Below are positions 46,607 through 60,845 of a DNA stretch of 64,000 bases, piece by piece. The notes under the pieces were generated by a model. That model did not search any database, was not told the DNA's origin, and was given only the letters and a program-made list of their open reading frames with translations. The stretch's first letter is position 1; each line of letters begins with the position of its first letter. The translations under genes and the position numbers were made by a program. The stretch covers positions 1,352,992 through 1,416,991 of the forward strand of contig CP054183.1 of assembly GCA_015709695.1 (NCBI GenBank), given 5' to 3'. This stretch comes from Gammaproteobacteria bacterium (GTDB taxonomy: Bacteria; Pseudomonadota; Gammaproteobacteria; Steroidobacterales; GCA-2729495).

Positions 46607-47041
46607 ATCGCCACCACCCCGACTCGGGCCGCGGCCCTGCTCCGCCTGCTCGCCGCCGGCCTGTACGACTGGCTGATCGTGGCCGGCATCCTCATGCTCG
46701 GCTCCTTCATTCTCGTCATCGCCCGCGGCGGCGACGCCCTGCCACCCGGCCACCTCGGCTACCGCCTGTTCCTGCTGGCGCTGGTCGCCGCCTATTTCAT
46801 CGGCTTCTGGTCGCGCGGTGGCCAGACACCCGGCCTGCGCACCTGGCGCATCCGCCTCGAGCGCGACGACGGGGGCAGGCTGCTGCCGGCCAGGGCTGCG
46901 CTGCGCTTCCTCGCCGCCCTGCTCTCGCTGGCGGCGCTGGGTGCCGGCTACTGGTGGATGCTCGTCGATGCACAGGGCCGCAGCTGGCATGACCGGCTCA
47001 GCGGCACGCGGGTGATGCCGGCGGCCGCCGGAAACGACTAG
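46607..47041 (+). CDS. RDD-family membrane protein with a likely ATC start
   Basis: A small RDD membrane protein with three hydrophobic segments; RLLAAGLYDWLIV at the N-terminus holds the RDD-type R and D, and GQTPGLRTWRIRLER and SWHDRLSGT match the family core. No ATG, GTG or TTG precedes the first helix. An AGGAG at 46597-46601 sits five bases before ATC at 46607, which gives 144 residues. The first conventional start, GTG at 46679, would delete the conserved N-terminus. The stop shares CTAG with lptG. Function unknown, perhaps transport. Confidence 0.72.
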   Translation: MATTPTRAAALLRLLAAGLYDWLIVAGILMLGSFILVIARGGDALPPGHLGYRLFLLALVAAYFIGFWSRGGQTPGLRTWRIRLERDDGGRLLPARAALRFLAALLSLAALGAGYWWMLVDAQGRSWHDRLSGTRVMPAAAGND

Positions 47042-48105
47042 CGCGCCCTCGCCAGGGCGATGGCCGTGACGGCAGCCAGCAGGAGGGTCGGCAGCCACCC
47101 CACCAGCAGCGGATCGAGCCGGTAGAGTTCGCCGCCATCGGCCAGGCCGCGGCTGGCGAGAAAGTACGCGAGGCCCGTGACCACGCCAATCAGCATGCGG
47201 GCACCGGTGCCGGCGCGGCGCAGTGCCCCGAAGCAGAAAGCCAGCGCCAGGATGCACATCGGCACCACCGCCACCGACGCGGCGATGCGGCTCCACAGCT
47301 CCACCTCGAAGTGCCGCGAGTCGAGCCCGTTGCTGCGCAGGTAGCGGATGTAGCGCCACAGCGCGAGCCCGTCCAGTGCCTCGGCCCGCACCACCGTCAG
47401 GCTGAGCAGCTCGGGATTCAGGCCGGTCAGCTCCGCAAAGCGACGCTCGCGCCGCACCGTCACGCCGCCGTCATCGAAGCGGGACTCGGCGAAATTGTTG
47501 AGCGTCCACTCCTTGCCGGCGCCGAAGCTGGCCGAATCGGCCCGCGCCACGCTCGCCAGGCGGCCTGGTGGCGCGAGCCTGAACAGGTACACGCCACCAT
47601 ACCGGGTCGGGTCGCCCAGCTGGCTCAGGTTCATGATCACGTCCCCGTCGCGGACCCATGCCGACTCGGTGCTGGCGAGACCGGAGGGCCCCTGCATGGC
47701 GAAGGTGCGGTACTGGCGGGCATAGCGTTCCAGCGGCGGCGCGACATGCAGGCCGATGACCAGCGTCAGCAGTGCGAGACCGGACCCGGTGACGACCAAG
47801 GCGCGGGCCAGGGCCACGGGTGAAGCCCCCGCCGCCCGCAAGGCGATGATCTCGCTGCCGCCCGCCAGCGCGCCGAGGCCCAGCAGGCTGCCCAGCAGCA
47901 CCGCCATCGGCAGAACCGTGAACGCCAGGTCCGGCAGCTGCATCAGCGCGAAGGCCAGCGCCTGCACGATGCCGAAGCCACCAGTGCCCACGTCGTCGAG
48001 CTGGCCGATGAACTCGACGAAGCCGCCCAGCACCAGCAGCACGCCGAGCACCAGCGCCGTGGTGCCGAGCACCGCCCCGGCCAGGTAACGGCGGATGATG
48101 ATCAT
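47038..48105 (-). CDS. lptG: LPS export permease LptG
   Basis: A 355-residue permease of the LptB2FGC complex that extracts lipopolysaccharide from the inner membrane. Six membrane helices (three N-terminal, three C-terminal) flank a periplasmic beta-jellyroll region. Segments GVLLVLGGFVEFIGQLDDVG, SEIIALRAAGASP and the C-terminal GLADGGELYRLDP fit the family. The ATG at 48105 overlaps the lptF stop (ATGA). The in-frame extension to 48399 is inside lptF. Confidence 0.94.
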   Translation of the reverse strand: MIIIRRYLAGAVLGTTALVLGVLLVLGGFVEFIGQLDDVGTGGFGIVQALAFALMQLPDLAFTVLPMAVLLGSLLGLGALAGGSEIIALRAAGASPVALARALVVTGSGLALLTLVIGLHVAPPLERYARQYRTFAMQGPSGLASTESAWVRDGDVIMNLSQLGDPTRYGGVYLFRLAPPGRLASVARADSASFGAGKEWTLNNFAESRFDDGGVTVRRERRFAELTGLNPELLSLTVVRAEALDGLALWRYIRYLRSNGLDSRHFEVELWSRIAASVAVVPMCILALAFCFGALRRAGTGARMLIGVVTGLAYFLASRGLADGGELYRLDPLLVGWLPTLLLAAVTAIALARAR

Positions 48106-49202
48106 GCCGGCCGCAACCTGCGCCGCCACCAGGGGCGCTGCCAGGCGCCGTAGCGCGCCGCCAGCAGCAGGAGCGCGGCGGCGATGAAGCCGGCATGGAC
48201 CCACCACAGCCCGAGCAGCGGCGGCACCTTGCCGCGCTCGACCCACACCCGGGCGACTCCCAGCAGGTTGGAGTAGCTGAAGTACACCAGCAGCCCGATC
48301 ACCAGCCCCGCATAGCGACCCTGCCGCGGCGAGGAACGCCCCAGGGGCACGGCCAGCAGCGCCAGCACCAGCACCATGAGCGGCACCGAGACGCGCCACT
48401 GCAGCTCCGCCACATCCGCCAGGCTGCCGGACTCCAGCAGCGCGCCGACGCTGCGTCCCTTGGCACCGAAATTCACCGGCACCTGGCTCGGCAACGAGTA
48501 CGGAATGCCATGCTCGACGAACTCCACCACCTTGAACCGCGCGGAGCCCGGCTCACCCTCGTAGCGGCGCCCGTTGCCGAAGGTGAGCATCTTGACGTTG
48601 GGGTCCGGCGTGTCCTGCTGATGGGCCTCGGCGGCCACGATCACCTCGATGATGCCGTCGCGACGACGCTGGACGAAGACGTTGTGGAGGTGCCCGTCGG
48701 CCGTCACCTGCTCGGCATACACCACGGCATCGGCCTGGCCGAACTTCACGAACCGGCCCGGCTCCATGATGCGCAGGTCGGCGCGTGCCCGCGCCTCCTG
48801 GCCGATGCGGCGCACCTCGCGGATGGCCGAGGGCGAGACGTCGAGCGCCAGCCAGCCGACCACCGCCGCCAGCACCAGGGCGAGCGTCATCACCGGCCGG
48901 TAGAGCTGCGCCGGCCCCACGCCGCAGGCCATCAGCGCATACATCTCGCTGTCGCGGTACAGGCGGCCGAGGGCCAGGAGGATGGCGAGGAACAGGCCGA
49001 CCGGGATGAGGATGGTCAGGTACTGCAGCGAGGTCAGTCCCATCACCAGCAGCAGCGCTTCCCGGGGGACCTTGTTCGAGGCGGCGTCACCGAGCACCTT
49101 GGCGAACTGGTTGGTGACGAGGATGAGCAGCAGCACGCCGGTCACCGCCAGCCAGGTCTGTGCGGCCTCGCGCAGGATGTAGCGGCTAGCGATGGCAGCC
49201 AT
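48102..49202 (-). CDS. lptF: LPS export permease LptF
   Basis: A 366-residue partner of LptG with the same topology: membrane helices at about 15-33, 48-70 and 97-118, a periplasmic domain, and C-terminal helices. It has SRYILREAAQTWLAV, DSEMYALMACGVGP and LAVPLGRSSPRQGRYAG segments. It is divergent from pepA, as in E. coli. ATG at 49202. Confidence 0.95.
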   Translation of the reverse strand: MAAIASRYILREAAQTWLAVTGVLLLILVTNQFAKVLGDAASNKVPREALLLVMGLTSLQYLTILIPVGLFLAILLALGRLYRDSEMYALMACGVGPAQLYRPVMTLALVLAAVVGWLALDVSPSAIREVRRIGQEARARADLRIMEPGRFVKFGQADAVVYAEQVTADGHLHNVFVQRRRDGIIEVIVAAEAHQQDTPDPNVKMLTFGNGRRYEGEPGSARFKVVEFVEHGIPYSLPSQVPVNFGAKGRSVGALLESGSLADVAELQWRVSVPLMVLVLALLAVPLGRSSPRQGRYAGLVIGLLVYFSYSNLLGVARVWVERGKVPPLLGLWWVHAGFIAAALLLLAARYGAWQRPWWRRRLRPA

Positions 49203-49233
49203 GGCCCGGCGGCAGGATGCGCCTGCATGCGGT

Positions 49234-49264
49234 TTGCCCAGGTTTCGGCTTCATCCGTTAGACT
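49234..49264 (+). promoter_or_regulatory. Weak candidate promoter for pepA
   Basis: TTGCCC (49234-49239) and TAGACT (49259-49264) lie in the 193-base gap between divergent lptF and pepA but are 19 bp apart, longer than ideal. I see no other recognisable signal in this gap. Confidence 0.25.
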
Positions 49265-49395
49265 ACCGCGCCAGGCACGAGAGGGAGCGCGCCCGTAGCG
49301 GCGCCAGGCAATCATCCGGCCCATCCCGCGCAGCCGTCAAGGAGCACGCGGCACCTTGCGGCGCGCGGCACCGGGGTTCCGGCTTGGAGGATCAC

Positions 49396-50889
49396 ATGAA
49401 ATTTCTGGTCAAGGCCGGCCCGGTGGCGCGACAGCGCACGGGATGTCTCATCCTGCCCGTGTTCGCCGACGGCGCATTGCCGGCGGCGACGCGCGAAGCC
49501 GACCGCGCTGCCGGCGGCTTCATCCGCAGGCTGCTGCGCCAGGGCGACTTCCGCGCGGAGGCCGGCGACAGCCTGCTGCTGCCCCGGGTGCCCGGGCTCG
49601 CCACCCAGCGGGTGCTACTCGCCGGGCTGGGCGCACGCGGGCGCTGCGACCGCAAGGCCTTCCGCAAGGCGGTGCGGAGCGCCTTTCTCGCGCTGGGCCG
49701 CTCGCCGGTGACGGAGGCGATCTCCTTCCTCGGCACCGCGGATATCACCGGCACCGATGCCTGCCGCCGCGCCCGCATTGCCGCCGAGACCTGGCACGAC
49801 ACCGCCTACCGCTTCCAGCCGCACAAGACGCGCGAGGCCGGCAATCCGCCGCCGAAGCTGCGCAGCCTGGTGCTGGCGGCCGGCGACGATGCCGCCGCCG
49901 TCCGCCGCGGCCTTGCCCAGGGTGATGCCATCGGCCGCGCCATCAGCCTCGCGCGGGACCTCGGCAACGAGCCTCCCAATGTCTGCACCCCGTCCTGGCT
50001 GGCGCAGCGCGCCCGCGAACTCGCAGGCCGGCAGCGCAAGCTGCGGGTGCAGGTGCTCGACGAAGCACGCATGCGCCGCCTCGGCATGGGCTCGCTGCTG
50101 TCGGTCACCGCCGGCAGCGCGCAGCCGGCGCGCTTCGTGGTCATGCAGTACCAGGGTGCCGGCGCCGCCAAGGCGCCGGTGGTCCTGGTCGGCAAGGGAA
50201 TCACCTTCGACACCGGCGGCATCTCCCTGAAGCCCGGCCCGCAGATGGACGAGATGAAGTACGACATGAGCGGTGCGGGCACGGTGATCGCCGTCATGCA
50301 GGCGGTGGCCGAACTCGGCCTGCCGCTCAACGTCGTGGGGCTGGTACCGAGCTGCGAGAACATGCCGGGCGGCCGGGCGACCCGGCCGGGGGACATCGTG
50401 CGCTCCATGTCCGGCCAGACGATCGAGATCCTCAATACCGACGCCGAGGGACGCCTGATCCTCTGCGATGCGCTGACCTACGGCGCCCGCTTCAAACCGG
50501 CGGCGATGATCGACATCGCCACGCTGACCGGTGCCTGCGTCGTCGCGCTGGGCAAGCACCGCAGTGGCCTCATGGGCAACTCCGATCCGCTGGCCTCCGC
50601 GCTGCTCGCCGCCGGCGAGGCCGCCGACGACCCGGCCTGGCGCCTGCCGCTGGATGCCGAGTACATGGAACTGCTGAAGAGCCCGTTCGCCGACGTGGCC
50701 AACATCGGCGGCCGCGATGCCGGCACCATCACCGCCGCCGCCTTCCTCTCGCGCTTCGCCGGCGACATCCCCTGGGCGCACCTCGACGTGGCAGGGACCG
50801 CCTGGGTCACCGCCCCGCAGAAGGGCAGCACCGGACGGCCCGTCGGCCTGCTGGTGGAATACCTGCTGGGCCGCGCGGCGGCAGCATGA
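49396..50889 (+). CDS. pepA: Leucyl aminopeptidase PepA
   Basis: A 497-residue M17 zinc or manganese aminopeptidase, which in E. coli also acts in Xer recombination and gene control. Metal and catalytic residues: K267 and D272 in GKGITFDTGG, K279, D290 in KYDMSGAG, and the signature NTDAEGRL. The ATG at 49396 has GGAGG six bases upstream; upstream in-frame codons were rejected. It leads the pepA-holC-valS cluster. Confidence 0.97.
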   Translation: MKFLVKAGPVARQRTGCLILPVFADGALPAATREADRAAGGFIRRLLRQGDFRAEAGDSLLLPRVPGLATQRVLLAGLGARGRCDRKAFRKAVRSAFLALGRSPVTEAISFLGTADITGTDACRRARIAAETWHDTAYRFQPHKTREAGNPPPKLRSLVLAAGDDAAAVRRGLAQGDAIGRAISLARDLGNEPPNVCTPSWLAQRARELAGRQRKLRVQVLDEARMRRLGMGSLLSVTAGSAQPARFVVMQYQGAGAAKAPVVLVGKGITFDTGGISLKPGPQMDEMKYDMSGAGTVIAVMQAVAELGLPLNVVGLVPSCENMPGGRATRPGDIVRSMSGQTIEILNTDAEGRLILCDALTYGARFKPAAMIDIATLTGACVVALGKHRSGLMGNSDPLASALLAAGEAADDPAWRLPLDAEYMELLKSPFADVANIGGRDAGTITAAAFLSRFAGDIPWAHLDVAGTAWVTAPQKGSTGRPVGLLVEYLLGRAAAA

Positions 50890-50917
50890 CGGCCCGCTCC
50901 CGGGCCCGGCGGGGCAC

Positions 50918-51370
50918 ATGAGCTTGCCCGAACCCGGTCGCGTGGATTTCTACGTGCTGGCGGTGGCGGATCCCGGCGCCAGGCTGCGCTTTGCCTGCCG
51001 GCTGGCCGAGAAGGCCTATCGCCTGCAGCACCGCGTGCACCTCCACGCCGGCTCGCCGGCACAGGCCACGCAGCTCGACGAACTGCTCTGGACCTTCCGC
51101 CAGGGGAGCTTCGTGCCCCACGAGGTCATCGCCGCGGACGCCGCCGCGGGTTCGCCGGTGACCATCGGGCACGGTCCCGGGAATCCGCCCGCTGCCGGAC
51201 TGCTGATCAATCTCGCCGACGAGCTGCCGGCGTTCGCGGCGACGTTTCCCCGCGTCGCCGAGGTCATCGACGACACCGATGCCGGGCGCCAGCGCGGCCG
51301 CGAGCGCTTCCGCCGCTACCGCGAGGCCGGTCGCGAGATCAGCAGCCACGACATCGGAGCAGAGCCATGA
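50918..51370 (+). CDS. holC: DNA polymerase III chi subunit
   Basis: A 150-residue clamp-loader accessory protein that binds SSB. It has VDFYVLAVADPGARLRFACR, LDELLWTFRQGSFVPHEV and PAFAATFPRVAEVID, as in HolC. It lies between pepA and valS, its usual place. The ATG at 50918 follows a G-rich site; it overlaps the next small gene by four bases (ATGA). Confidence 0.93.
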   Translation: MSLPEPGRVDFYVLAVADPGARLRFACRLAEKAYRLQHRVHLHAGSPAQATQLDELLWTFRQGSFVPHEVIAADAAAGSPVTIGHGPGNPPAAGLLINLADELPAFAATFPRVAEVIDDTDAGRQRGRERFRRYREAGREISSHDIGAEP

Positions 51371-51651
51371 CCGAGAAGAAGATCCCGGTGCTCACCGACA
51401 TGGTCGGCACGCCGGGCGAGGCGCCTCCGGCCTCGCCACCGCTGGTGGTGACGGCCGACGAACTGGCCGGGCTGCAGGCGCGCATCGCCACCGAGGGCTA
51501 CGCGCTGATGGAGCGGCTGCTGCACGAATCGCTCCGGGAGATGGAAGCCAACCTCTTCGCCGACGTCATCGGCCGGCTGCGCACCGAGCTGCCCGACCTG
51601 ATCGACGACGTGCTGCAGGAACATTTCGGCCCCGGCACGGGCCGCCGCTAG
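51367..51651 (+). CDS. Small acidic protein of unknown function between holC and valS
   Basis: A 94-residue protein with an N-terminal Pro-rich stretch ([11 protein letters not shown]) and an acidic amphipathic helix (about 29-85, with [17 protein letters not shown]). It resembles short uncharacterised proteins of some proteobacteria that begin with the same IPVLTD-type motif (DUF2486-like). It is translationally coupled to holC (ATGA) and 13 bases from valS, so it is probably expressed. The function is unknown. Confidence 0.7.
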   Translation: MTEKKIPVLTDMVGTPGEAPPASPPLVVTADELAGLQARIATEGYALMERLLHESLREMEANLFADVIGRLRTELPDLIDDVLQEHFGPGTGRR

Positions 51652-51664
51652 GAAAGCACACCGC

Positions 51665-54460
51665 GTGAGCATGGAGAAGACCTACCACCCCGCCAGCATC
51701 GAGCAGCGCCTCTACGAGGAATGGGAGCGGCGCGGCCTGTTTGCGCCATCGGGCAGCGGCACCCCCTACTGCATCATGATCCCGCCGCCGAACGTCACCG
51801 GCACGCTGCACATGGGCCACGCCTTCCAGCACACGCTCATGGACGCGCTCACGCGCTACCACCGCATGCGCGGTCACCGCGCACTGTGGCAGCCGGGCAC
51901 GGACCACGCCGGCATCGCCACCCAGATGGTGGTGGAACGCCAGCTCAACGCCGCCGGCCAGCGGCGCACCGACATCGGCCGCGAGGCCTTCGTCGCCCGG
52001 GTCTGGGAATGGAAGGAGCAATCGGGAGGCACCATCTGCCGGCAGATGCGCCGGCTGGGCGACTCGGTGGACTGGAGCCGCGACCGTTTCACCATGGACG
52101 AGGGGCTGTCGGCCGCGGTAACCGAGGTCTTCGTCACGCTGCACGAGGAAGGGCTGATCTATCGCGGCAAGCGCCTGGTCAACTGGGACCCCGTGCTGCA
52201 CACCGCGCTGTCGGACCTCGAGGTCATCGCCGAGCCCGAGCAGGGACAGCTCTGGCACTTCCGCTACCCGCTCGCCGACGGCAGCGGCCACCTGGTCGTG
52301 GCAACGACCCGTCCGGAGACCCTGCTGGGCGACACCGCGGTGGCGGTGAATCCCGAGGACGAGCGCTACCGCCACCTGGTCGGCCGCCAGGTGCGCCTGC
52401 CTCTCACCGGTCGCCTGGTGCCGGTCATCGCCGACGCCTACGTCGACCCGGCCTTCGGTTCCGGCTGCGTCAAGATCACCCCCGGCCACGACTTCAACGA
52501 CTACGAGATCGGCCGCCGCCACGACCTGCCGCTGATCAACATCATGGATCGCGATGCGCGCATCACCGCCGGCGACCACGCCGGCGGCGCGCTGCCGGCG
52601 GGCGAGATACCCGCCGCGCTGGTCGGCCTCGATCGCTTCGAGGCCCGCCGCCAGGTCGTGGCGCTGATGCAGGATGCCGGCCTGCTCGAGAAGGTGGACG
52701 CGCATCCGCTGCCGGTGCCGCGCGGCGATCGCAGCAATGCCGTGCTCGAACCCTGGCTCACCGACCAGTGGTACGTGAAGATCGCGCCGCTGGCGGCGCC
52801 GGCCATCGCCGCCGTCGAGGACGGGCGCATCCGCTTCGTTCCCGACAACTGGGCGAAGACCTACTTCCAGTGGATGCACAACATCCAGGACTGGTGCATC
52901 AGCCGCCAGCTCTGGTGGGGCCACCGCATCCCGGCCTGGTACGACGAGGCGGGCCGGGTCTACGTCGGCCGCAGCGAGGCCGAGGTTCGCCGCAACCACG
53001 GCATGGACAGCAGCGTCGCCCTGCGCCAGGACGATGACGTGCTGGACACCTGGTTCTCCTCCGCGCTGTGGCCGTTCTCCACGCTCGGCTGGCCGCAGCA
53101 GACCGCGGAGCTGGCGGCCTTCTACCCGACCAGCGTGCTGGTCACCGGCTTCGACATCATCTTCTTCTGGGTCGCCCGCATGATCATGATGGGCCTGAAG
53201 TTCACCGGCGAGGTGCCGTTCCGCGAGGTCTACATCACCGGGCTGATCCGCGACGAGCACGGCGAGAAGATGTCGAAGTCCAAGGGCAACATCCTCGACC
53301 CGCTGGATCTCATCGACGGCGTGGACCTCGAGACCCTGGTCGCCAAGCGCACCAGCGGGCTGATGCAGCCGCAGCTCAGGCCGCAGATCGAGAAGGCCAC
53401 CCGCCGCCAGTTCCCCGACGGCATCCCCGAGTTCGGCACCGATGCCCTGCGCTTCACCTTCGCGGCGCTGGCCAGCACCGGCCGCGACATCCGCTTCGAC
53501 CTCAACCGCATCGAGGGCTACCGCAACTTCTGCAACAAGCTGTGGAATGCCACCCGCTACGTGCTGATGAGCGTCGAGGGGCAGGAGCTGGCCGCGGCCG
53601 GCACCGCCCCCGCCTCGCTGCCCGACCGCTGGATCCGCTCGCGCCTTGGCCGCGCCATCGCCAGCGTCCACGAGCAGCTGGCCCAGTATCGCTTCGACCT
53701 CGCGGCCCGCGCGCTCTACGAGTTCACCTGGAACGAGTACTGCGACTGGTACCTGGAACTCACCAAGCCGGTCCTCCAGGGCTCCGAAGCGGAACCGGCC
53801 CTGCGCGCCGCCACGCGCCGCACGCTGATCGAGGTCCTCGAGGCGCTGCTGCGTGCCCTGCACCCGCTGATGCCGTTCATCACCGAGGAACTCTGGCGCA
53901 AGGTGGCCGCGGCGACAGGAGTCGCCGGCGACTCGGTCATGCTGCAGCCCTACCCGGAGACGGCCGCGTTCCCCGTCGACGAGACCGCGGAAGCCGAACT
54001 CGCCTGGGTACAGGGCTTCGTGCTCGGCATCCGCCAGATCCGCGGCGAGATGAACATCGCCCCGTCGAAGCCGCTGCCGGTGCTGCTGCAGGACGCCGCC
54101 GACGCCGACCGCCATCGCGTGGAGGCCCACTGGCCCTTCCTGCGGCAGCTGGCCCGGCTGGAGTCCCTGCGGCTGCTCGATGCGGGCGAGCAGGCTCCGG
54201 TGTCCGCCACGGCGCTGCTCGGCGGCACCCGGATCCTGGTGCCGATGGCCGGGCTGATCGACCTCGCCGCGGAGCGCGAGCGTCTGGCGAAGGCCCTGGC
54301 GAAGGCCGAGGCCGACCGCGGCCGGGTCGAGGCGAAGCTGGCCAACCCCCAGTTCGCCGGCCACGCGCCGGCCGCCGTGGTGGCCCGGGAGCGCGAGAGG
54401 CTGCTGGCCGTCGAACAGGAAATCCGCCAGCTGGGCGAGCAGCTGGCCCGCCTGGCCTGA
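51665..54460 (+). CDS. valS: Valine-tRNA ligase
   Basis: A 931-residue class I synthetase. The HIGH motif appears as [14 protein letters not shown] (about 41), the CP1 editing domain has [13 protein letters not shown], the KMSKS motif is EKMSKSKGN (about 535), and a C-terminal coiled coil (about 868-930) clamps tRNA. The GTG at 51665 or the ATG at 51671 can start it; the difference is two residues. Editing-site residues look intact. Confidence 0.98.
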   Translation: MSMEKTYHPASIEQRLYEEWERRGLFAPSGSGTPYCIMIPPPNVTGTLHMGHAFQHTLMDALTRYHRMRGHRALWQPGTDHAGIATQMVVERQLNAAGQRRTDIGREAFVARVWEWKEQSGGTICRQMRRLGDSVDWSRDRFTMDEGLSAAVTEVFVTLHEEGLIYRGKRLVNWDPVLHTALSDLEVIAEPEQGQLWHFRYPLADGSGHLVVATTRPETLLGDTAVAVNPEDERYRHLVGRQVRLPLTGRLVPVIADAYVDPAFGSGCVKITPGHDFNDYEIGRRHDLPLINIMDRDARITAGDHAGGALPAGEIPAALVGLDRFEARRQVVALMQDAGLLEKVDAHPLPVPRGDRSNAVLEPWLTDQWYVKIAPLAAPAIAAVEDGRIRFVPDNWAKTYFQWMHNIQDWCISRQLWWGHRIPAWYDEAGRVYVGRSEAEVRRNHGMDSSVALRQDDDVLDTWFSSALWPFSTLGWPQQTAELAAFYPTSVLVTGFDIIFFWVARMIMMGLKFTGEVPFREVYITGLIRDEHGEKMSKSKGNILDPLDLIDGVDLETLVAKRTSGLMQPQLRPQIEKATRRQFPDGIPEFGTDALRFTFAALASTGRDIRFDLNRIEGYRNFCNKLWNATRYVLMSVEGQELAAAGTAPASLPDRWIRSRLGRAIASVHEQLAQYRFDLAARALYEFTWNEYCDWYLELTKPVLQGSEAEPALRAATRRTLIEVLEALLRALHPLMPFITEELWRKVAAATGVAGDSVMLQPYPETAAFPVDETAEAELAWVQGFVLGIRQIRGEMNIAPSKPLPVLLQDAADADRHRVEAHWPFLRQLARLESLRLLDAGEQAPVSATALLGGTRILVPMAGLIDLAAERERLAKALAKAEADRGRVEAKLANPQFAGHAPAAVVARERERLLAVEQEIRQLGEQLARLA

Positions 54461-54503
54461 ACGGCGGCGGCCGGCGGCACCCGCCCTCCTCGCCGGCGCC
54501 ATC

Positions 54504-54536
54504 CCCCGCCGGCCGCGCCGAGACTTTCCGGCGGGG
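54504..54536. terminator. Strong hairpin in the valS-gltB gap
   Basis: A perfect 9-bp inverted repeat, CCCCGCCGG (54504-54512) and CCGGCGGGG (54528-54536), with a 15-base loop, in the 148-base gap after valS. No T-run follows. It may be the valS 3' end, or part of the gltB control region with which it overlaps. Confidence 0.45.
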
Positions 54537-54553
54537 CCCCGGCGCCGTAGACT
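54525..54553 (+). promoter_or_regulatory. Candidate gltB promoter
   Basis: TTTCCG (54525-54530) and TAGACT (54548-54553) are 17 bp apart, 56 bases before gltB. Matches are moderate. The -35 falls in the right arm of the hairpin described at 54504-54536. Confidence 0.35.
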
Positions 54554-54608
54554 GGCGCGCCGCGAAGTCGATTCGCACCCCCCAGACCACCGCCAGCGAA
54601 GGCTGCAC

Positions 54609-59234
<4,626 letters not shown>

Positions 59235-59236
59235 TC

Positions 59237-60721
59237 ATGGGCAAGGCAAGCGGATTCCTCGAATACCTGCGCGAGCTGCCAGTCGACCGCACGCCGCGCG
59301 AGCGCATCCACGACTGGGCGGAGTTCCACCTGCCGATGGAGGAGAAGCGCCTGCGCCAGCAGGGCGCCCGCTGCATGGACTGCGGCGTGCCGTTCTGCCA
59401 GACCGGTCGCATCATCAACGGCGCCACGGCCGGCTGCCCGGTCAACAACCTCATCCCCGAGTGGAATGACCTGGTCTACCGCGGCCTGTGGGAAGAGGCG
59501 CTCGAGCGCCTGCATCGCACCAACAACTTCCCGGAGTTCACCGGCCGCGTCTGCCCCGCCCCCTGCGAGGGCTCCTGCGTGCTCGGCATCAATGCGCCAC
59601 CGGTGACCATCAAGAACCTCGAACAGGCGATCAGCGATCGCGGCTGGGAGGAAGGCTGGGTGATGCCCGAACCGCCCCGGGTTCGCACCGGCAGGAAGGT
59701 GGTGGTCATCGGCTCCGGCCCGGCCGGTCTCGCCGCCGCCGCCCAGCTCAACCGCGCCGGCCACCTGGTGACGGTGCTGGAGCGCGATGACCAGCCCGGC
59801 GGCCTGCTGATGTACGGCATCCCGAACATGAAACTGGACAAGCGCGAGGTCGTGCAGCGGCGCCTGCGCCTCATGGAGCAGGAAGGCATCAAGTTCATCT
59901 GCAACGCCCACGTCGGCGAGAACGTCGAGGCCATGTTGCTGCTTCGGGACTTCGATGCCACCGTGATCTGCACCGGGGCGACCCAGCCCCGCGACCTGCC
60001 GGTGGAGGGCCGTGCCCTGAAGGGCGTGCATTTCGCCATGGACTACCTCACCGCCAGCACCAGGGCACTGCTCGCGGGGGCACCGGACGCGGCGCCGATC
60101 CACGCCCGGGGCCGCGACGTGGTGGTCATCGGCGGCGGCGACACCGGCACCGACTGCGTCGGCACGGCGATGCGCCAGGGCTGCCGCAGCCTGCGCCAGC
60201 TGGAGATCCTGCCGCAGCCTCCCGGTGAACGGGCGGCCGACAACCCCTGGCCGGAATGGCCGCAGATCCATCGCATCGACTACGGCCAGAAGGAGGCGGC
60301 CGCCCGGTTCGGCAACGACCCGCGCGGCTACCTGACGACCGTGAAGCGGCTGGTGGGCGATGCCAGCGGTGCCGTTGCCGAAGTGGTCACCGTGGATATC
60401 GGCTGGGAACGCAACGAGCAGGGCCAGCGCGTGCCGCGCGAGCGACCCGGCAGCGAGCAGACCCACCCGGCGCAGCTGGTGCTGCTCGCCATGGGATTCC
60501 TCGGCCCCGAGCAGCCGCTGCTGCGCGAGATGGGTGTCGAGGTGGACGCGCGCAGCAACGTCCGGGCCGATTACGGCCAGTACGCGACCAGCGTGCCGGG
60601 CGTGTTTTCCGCCGGCGACTGCCGGCGCGGCCAGAGCCTCATCGTCTGGGCCATCCACGAGGGGCGTGCCGCTGCCCGCGAGGTGGACCGCTACCTGATG
60701 GGCAGCACCGACCTGCCCTGA
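59237..60721 (+). CDS. gltD: Glutamate synthase (NADPH) small chain
   Basis: A 494-residue flavoprotein that passes electrons from NADPH to GltB. N-terminal cysteines for two 4Fe-4S clusters ([24 protein letters not shown]), an FAD-binding site ([12 protein letters not shown]) and an NADPH site ([12 protein letters not shown]). It starts two bases after gltB, and both subunits are expected from the same message. Confidence 0.98.
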   Translation: MGKASGFLEYLRELPVDRTPRERIHDWAEFHLPMEEKRLRQQGARCMDCGVPFCQTGRIINGATAGCPVNNLIPEWNDLVYRGLWEEALERLHRTNNFPEFTGRVCPAPCEGSCVLGINAPPVTIKNLEQAISDRGWEEGWVMPEPPRVRTGRKVVVIGSGPAGLAAAAQLNRAGHLVTVLERDDQPGGLLMYGIPNMKLDKREVVQRRLRLMEQEGIKFICNAHVGENVEAMLLLRDFDATVICTGATQPRDLPVEGRALKGVHFAMDYLTASTRALLAGAPDAAPIHARGRDVVVIGGGDTGTDCVGTAMRQGCRSLRQLEILPQPPGERAADNPWPEWPQIHRIDYGQKEAAARFGNDPRGYLTTVKRLVGDASGAVAEVVTVDIGWERNEQGQRVPRERPGSEQTHPAQLVLLAMGFLGPEQPLLREMGVEVDARSNVRADYGQYATSVPGVFSAGDCRRGQSLIVWAIHEGRAAAREVDRYLMGSTDLP

Positions 60722-60845
60722 GCCGCCGCCGGCGCGGGCATGGCCAATCTGTGGCGCAGTTCAACCCGGCCCGGCGCTGTGCTCGGGCAAGATGCCCGGA
60801 TATGATCGGGAGCGCGTCCGCGTCTCGCGCGCGGAGCGGAGCATC

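Noticed and set aside
48106..48399. Upstream extension of lptG
   Set aside because: It lies inside lptF; the ATGA overlap start is far better.
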